This document shows, piece after piece, positions 63,161-64,000 of a stretch of 64,000 bases of DNA. The translations under genes were made by a program, and so were the position numbers. Each line of letters opens with the position of its first letter. The stretch's first letter is position 1. Origin of the DNA: an uncultured Clostridia bacterium (lineage in GTDB: Bacteria; Bacillota; Clostridia; Oscillospirales; Acutalibacteraceae); NCBI GenBank assembly GCA_947632385.1, contig CANRPD010000001.1, forward strand, positions 1 to 64,000. Direction: 5' to 3'. The notes beneath the pieces were generated by a model, which worked only from the letters and a program-made list of their open reading frames with translations, ran no database searches and had not been told where the DNA came from.

Positions 63161-64000
63161 TCATTCCCCCTGCAGCAGGGGGTCGTACACGCTCTCCAGG
63201 ACGCCGTTTTTCCAGTAGACCCGGGGGACGCGCTTGGACAGGCCGCAGACCACCTCGTAGGGGATGGTGTTCTCCCAGCGGGCCAGGTCGTCGGCGGTGA
63301 GGGTCTCATCGCCGTCGGCGCCGATGAGGGTCACCGTGTCGCCCATGGACACCTCCGGCAGGCCCGTGACGTCCACCATGAGCTGGTCCATGCAGATGCG
63401 GCCCAAAATGGGGCACCGCCGGCCGTGGAGGAGCACCCAGCCGCCCCCTGCCGCCAGGGCCCGGGGGTAGCCGTCGGCGTAGCCGATGGGCACCGTGGCC
63501 ACCTGCATCGCCTGCCGGGCGGTGAACTGCCGGCCGTAGCTGACGGTGGCCCCGGGGAGCAGGGTCTTCACGTGGGACACCACGGACCGCAGGGACAGCA
63601 CGGGCCGCAGGTCCGGCCGGGCCCGCAGCGCCCCCGAGGGCGGCAGGCCGTAGAGCACGATGCCGGCCCGGACCATGTCCAGGTGGGAGAGGGGGTAGTC
63701 GAAGACGGCGGCGGAGTTGGCGCAGTGCCGCAGGGGGAACCGCACCCCGCACCGCTGCAGGGACTCGATCATCTCCTTGAAGCAGCCGAACTGCTGCATG
63801 GTGAAGGCGTCTCCCGCGGCGCCCTCGTCGGACACGGCGAAGTGGGTGAAGATGCCCTCCGGGAGGAGCCCCGGCAGGGCGCAGGCGGCGCGGATCTCCT
63901 CCACGCTGGCCTCGTCCCGGAACAGGTCCTGGAAGCAGAAGCCCAGGCGGCTCATGCCGGTGTCCACCTTGATGTGCACGTGCAGCTGCACCCCCGCCGC
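63161..64000 (-). CDS. alr: Alanine racemase (5' part beyond window end)
   Basis: 'HIKVDTGMSRLGF', 'RAGIVLYGLPPS', 'VSYGRQFTARQAMQVATVPIGYADGYPRAL', 'GRICMDQLMVDVT'. Confidence 0.93.
   Translation of the reverse strand, partial: AAGVQLHVHIKVDTGMSRLGFCFQDLFRDEASVEEIRAACALPGLLPEGIFTHFAVSDEGAAGDAFTMQQFGCFKEMIESLQRCGVRFPLRHCANSAAVFDYPLSHLDMVRAGIVLYGLPPSGALRARPDLRPVLSLRSVVSHVKTLLPGATVSYGRQFTARQAMQVATVPIGYADGYPRALAAGGGWVLLHGRRCPILGRICMDQLMVDVTGLPEVSMGDTVTLIGADGDETLTADDLARWENTIPYEVVCGLSKRVPRVYWKNGVLESVYDPLLQGE

Noticed and set aside
61381-63300. 639-aa plus-strand ORF and other ORFs through the tandem array
   Set aside because: Long open frames result from repeat periodicity and high GC; peptide phrases repeat because the DNA repeats, and the ORF runs antisense through the GNAT gene.

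Overview
This 64 kb window comes from a GC-rich chromosome, probably a gut Clostridia/Oscillospiraceae-like Firmicute (inferred from gene content, codon usage and the T-box). It opens with an AT-rich type I restriction-modification island: the hsdM tail, hsdS, a HEPN-like gene and hsdR. The rest is mostly housekeeping and metabolic genes: rubrerythrin, AI-2E transporter, an ApbE/NusG-II/Gx trio, a two-component system, Mrp, Nif3, NadE, NifS/ThiI, CinA, GluQ-RS, a fused ABC transporter, a CsoR/CopZ/CopA copper operon, MoxR/DUF58/transglutaminase, GH25, a CPA antiporter, GalT/ComF, folE-P-B-K, a double GT-C protein, a GH2 beta-galactosidase and a partial alanine racemase. The most unusual content is non-coding or very small. 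(1) A family of at least 8 intergenic elements, each folding on paper into a contiguous four-way junction: an outer stem plus three hairpins, the middle one TTTTTGC/GCAAAAA. Between copies the stem sequences change while pairing is kept. (2) A tandem pair of almost identical 31-aa small-protein genes, each with its own near-consensus promoter, differing almost only synonymously. (3) A T-box leader upstream of an XRE-HTH/cupin/acyl-CoA-synthetase chimera. (4) Two collinear ~450 bp composite repeats, 50 kb apart, that end in the four-way-junction element. (5) An 8-unit degenerate tandem array of ~90 bp period. (6) A HEPN-motif gene inside a type I RM operon, next to an hsdS with a slippage-prone TAEL repeat. 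(7) A perfect 16-bp parS site. All calls were made by eye from sequence and the supplied ORF track; no database search or folding program was run.
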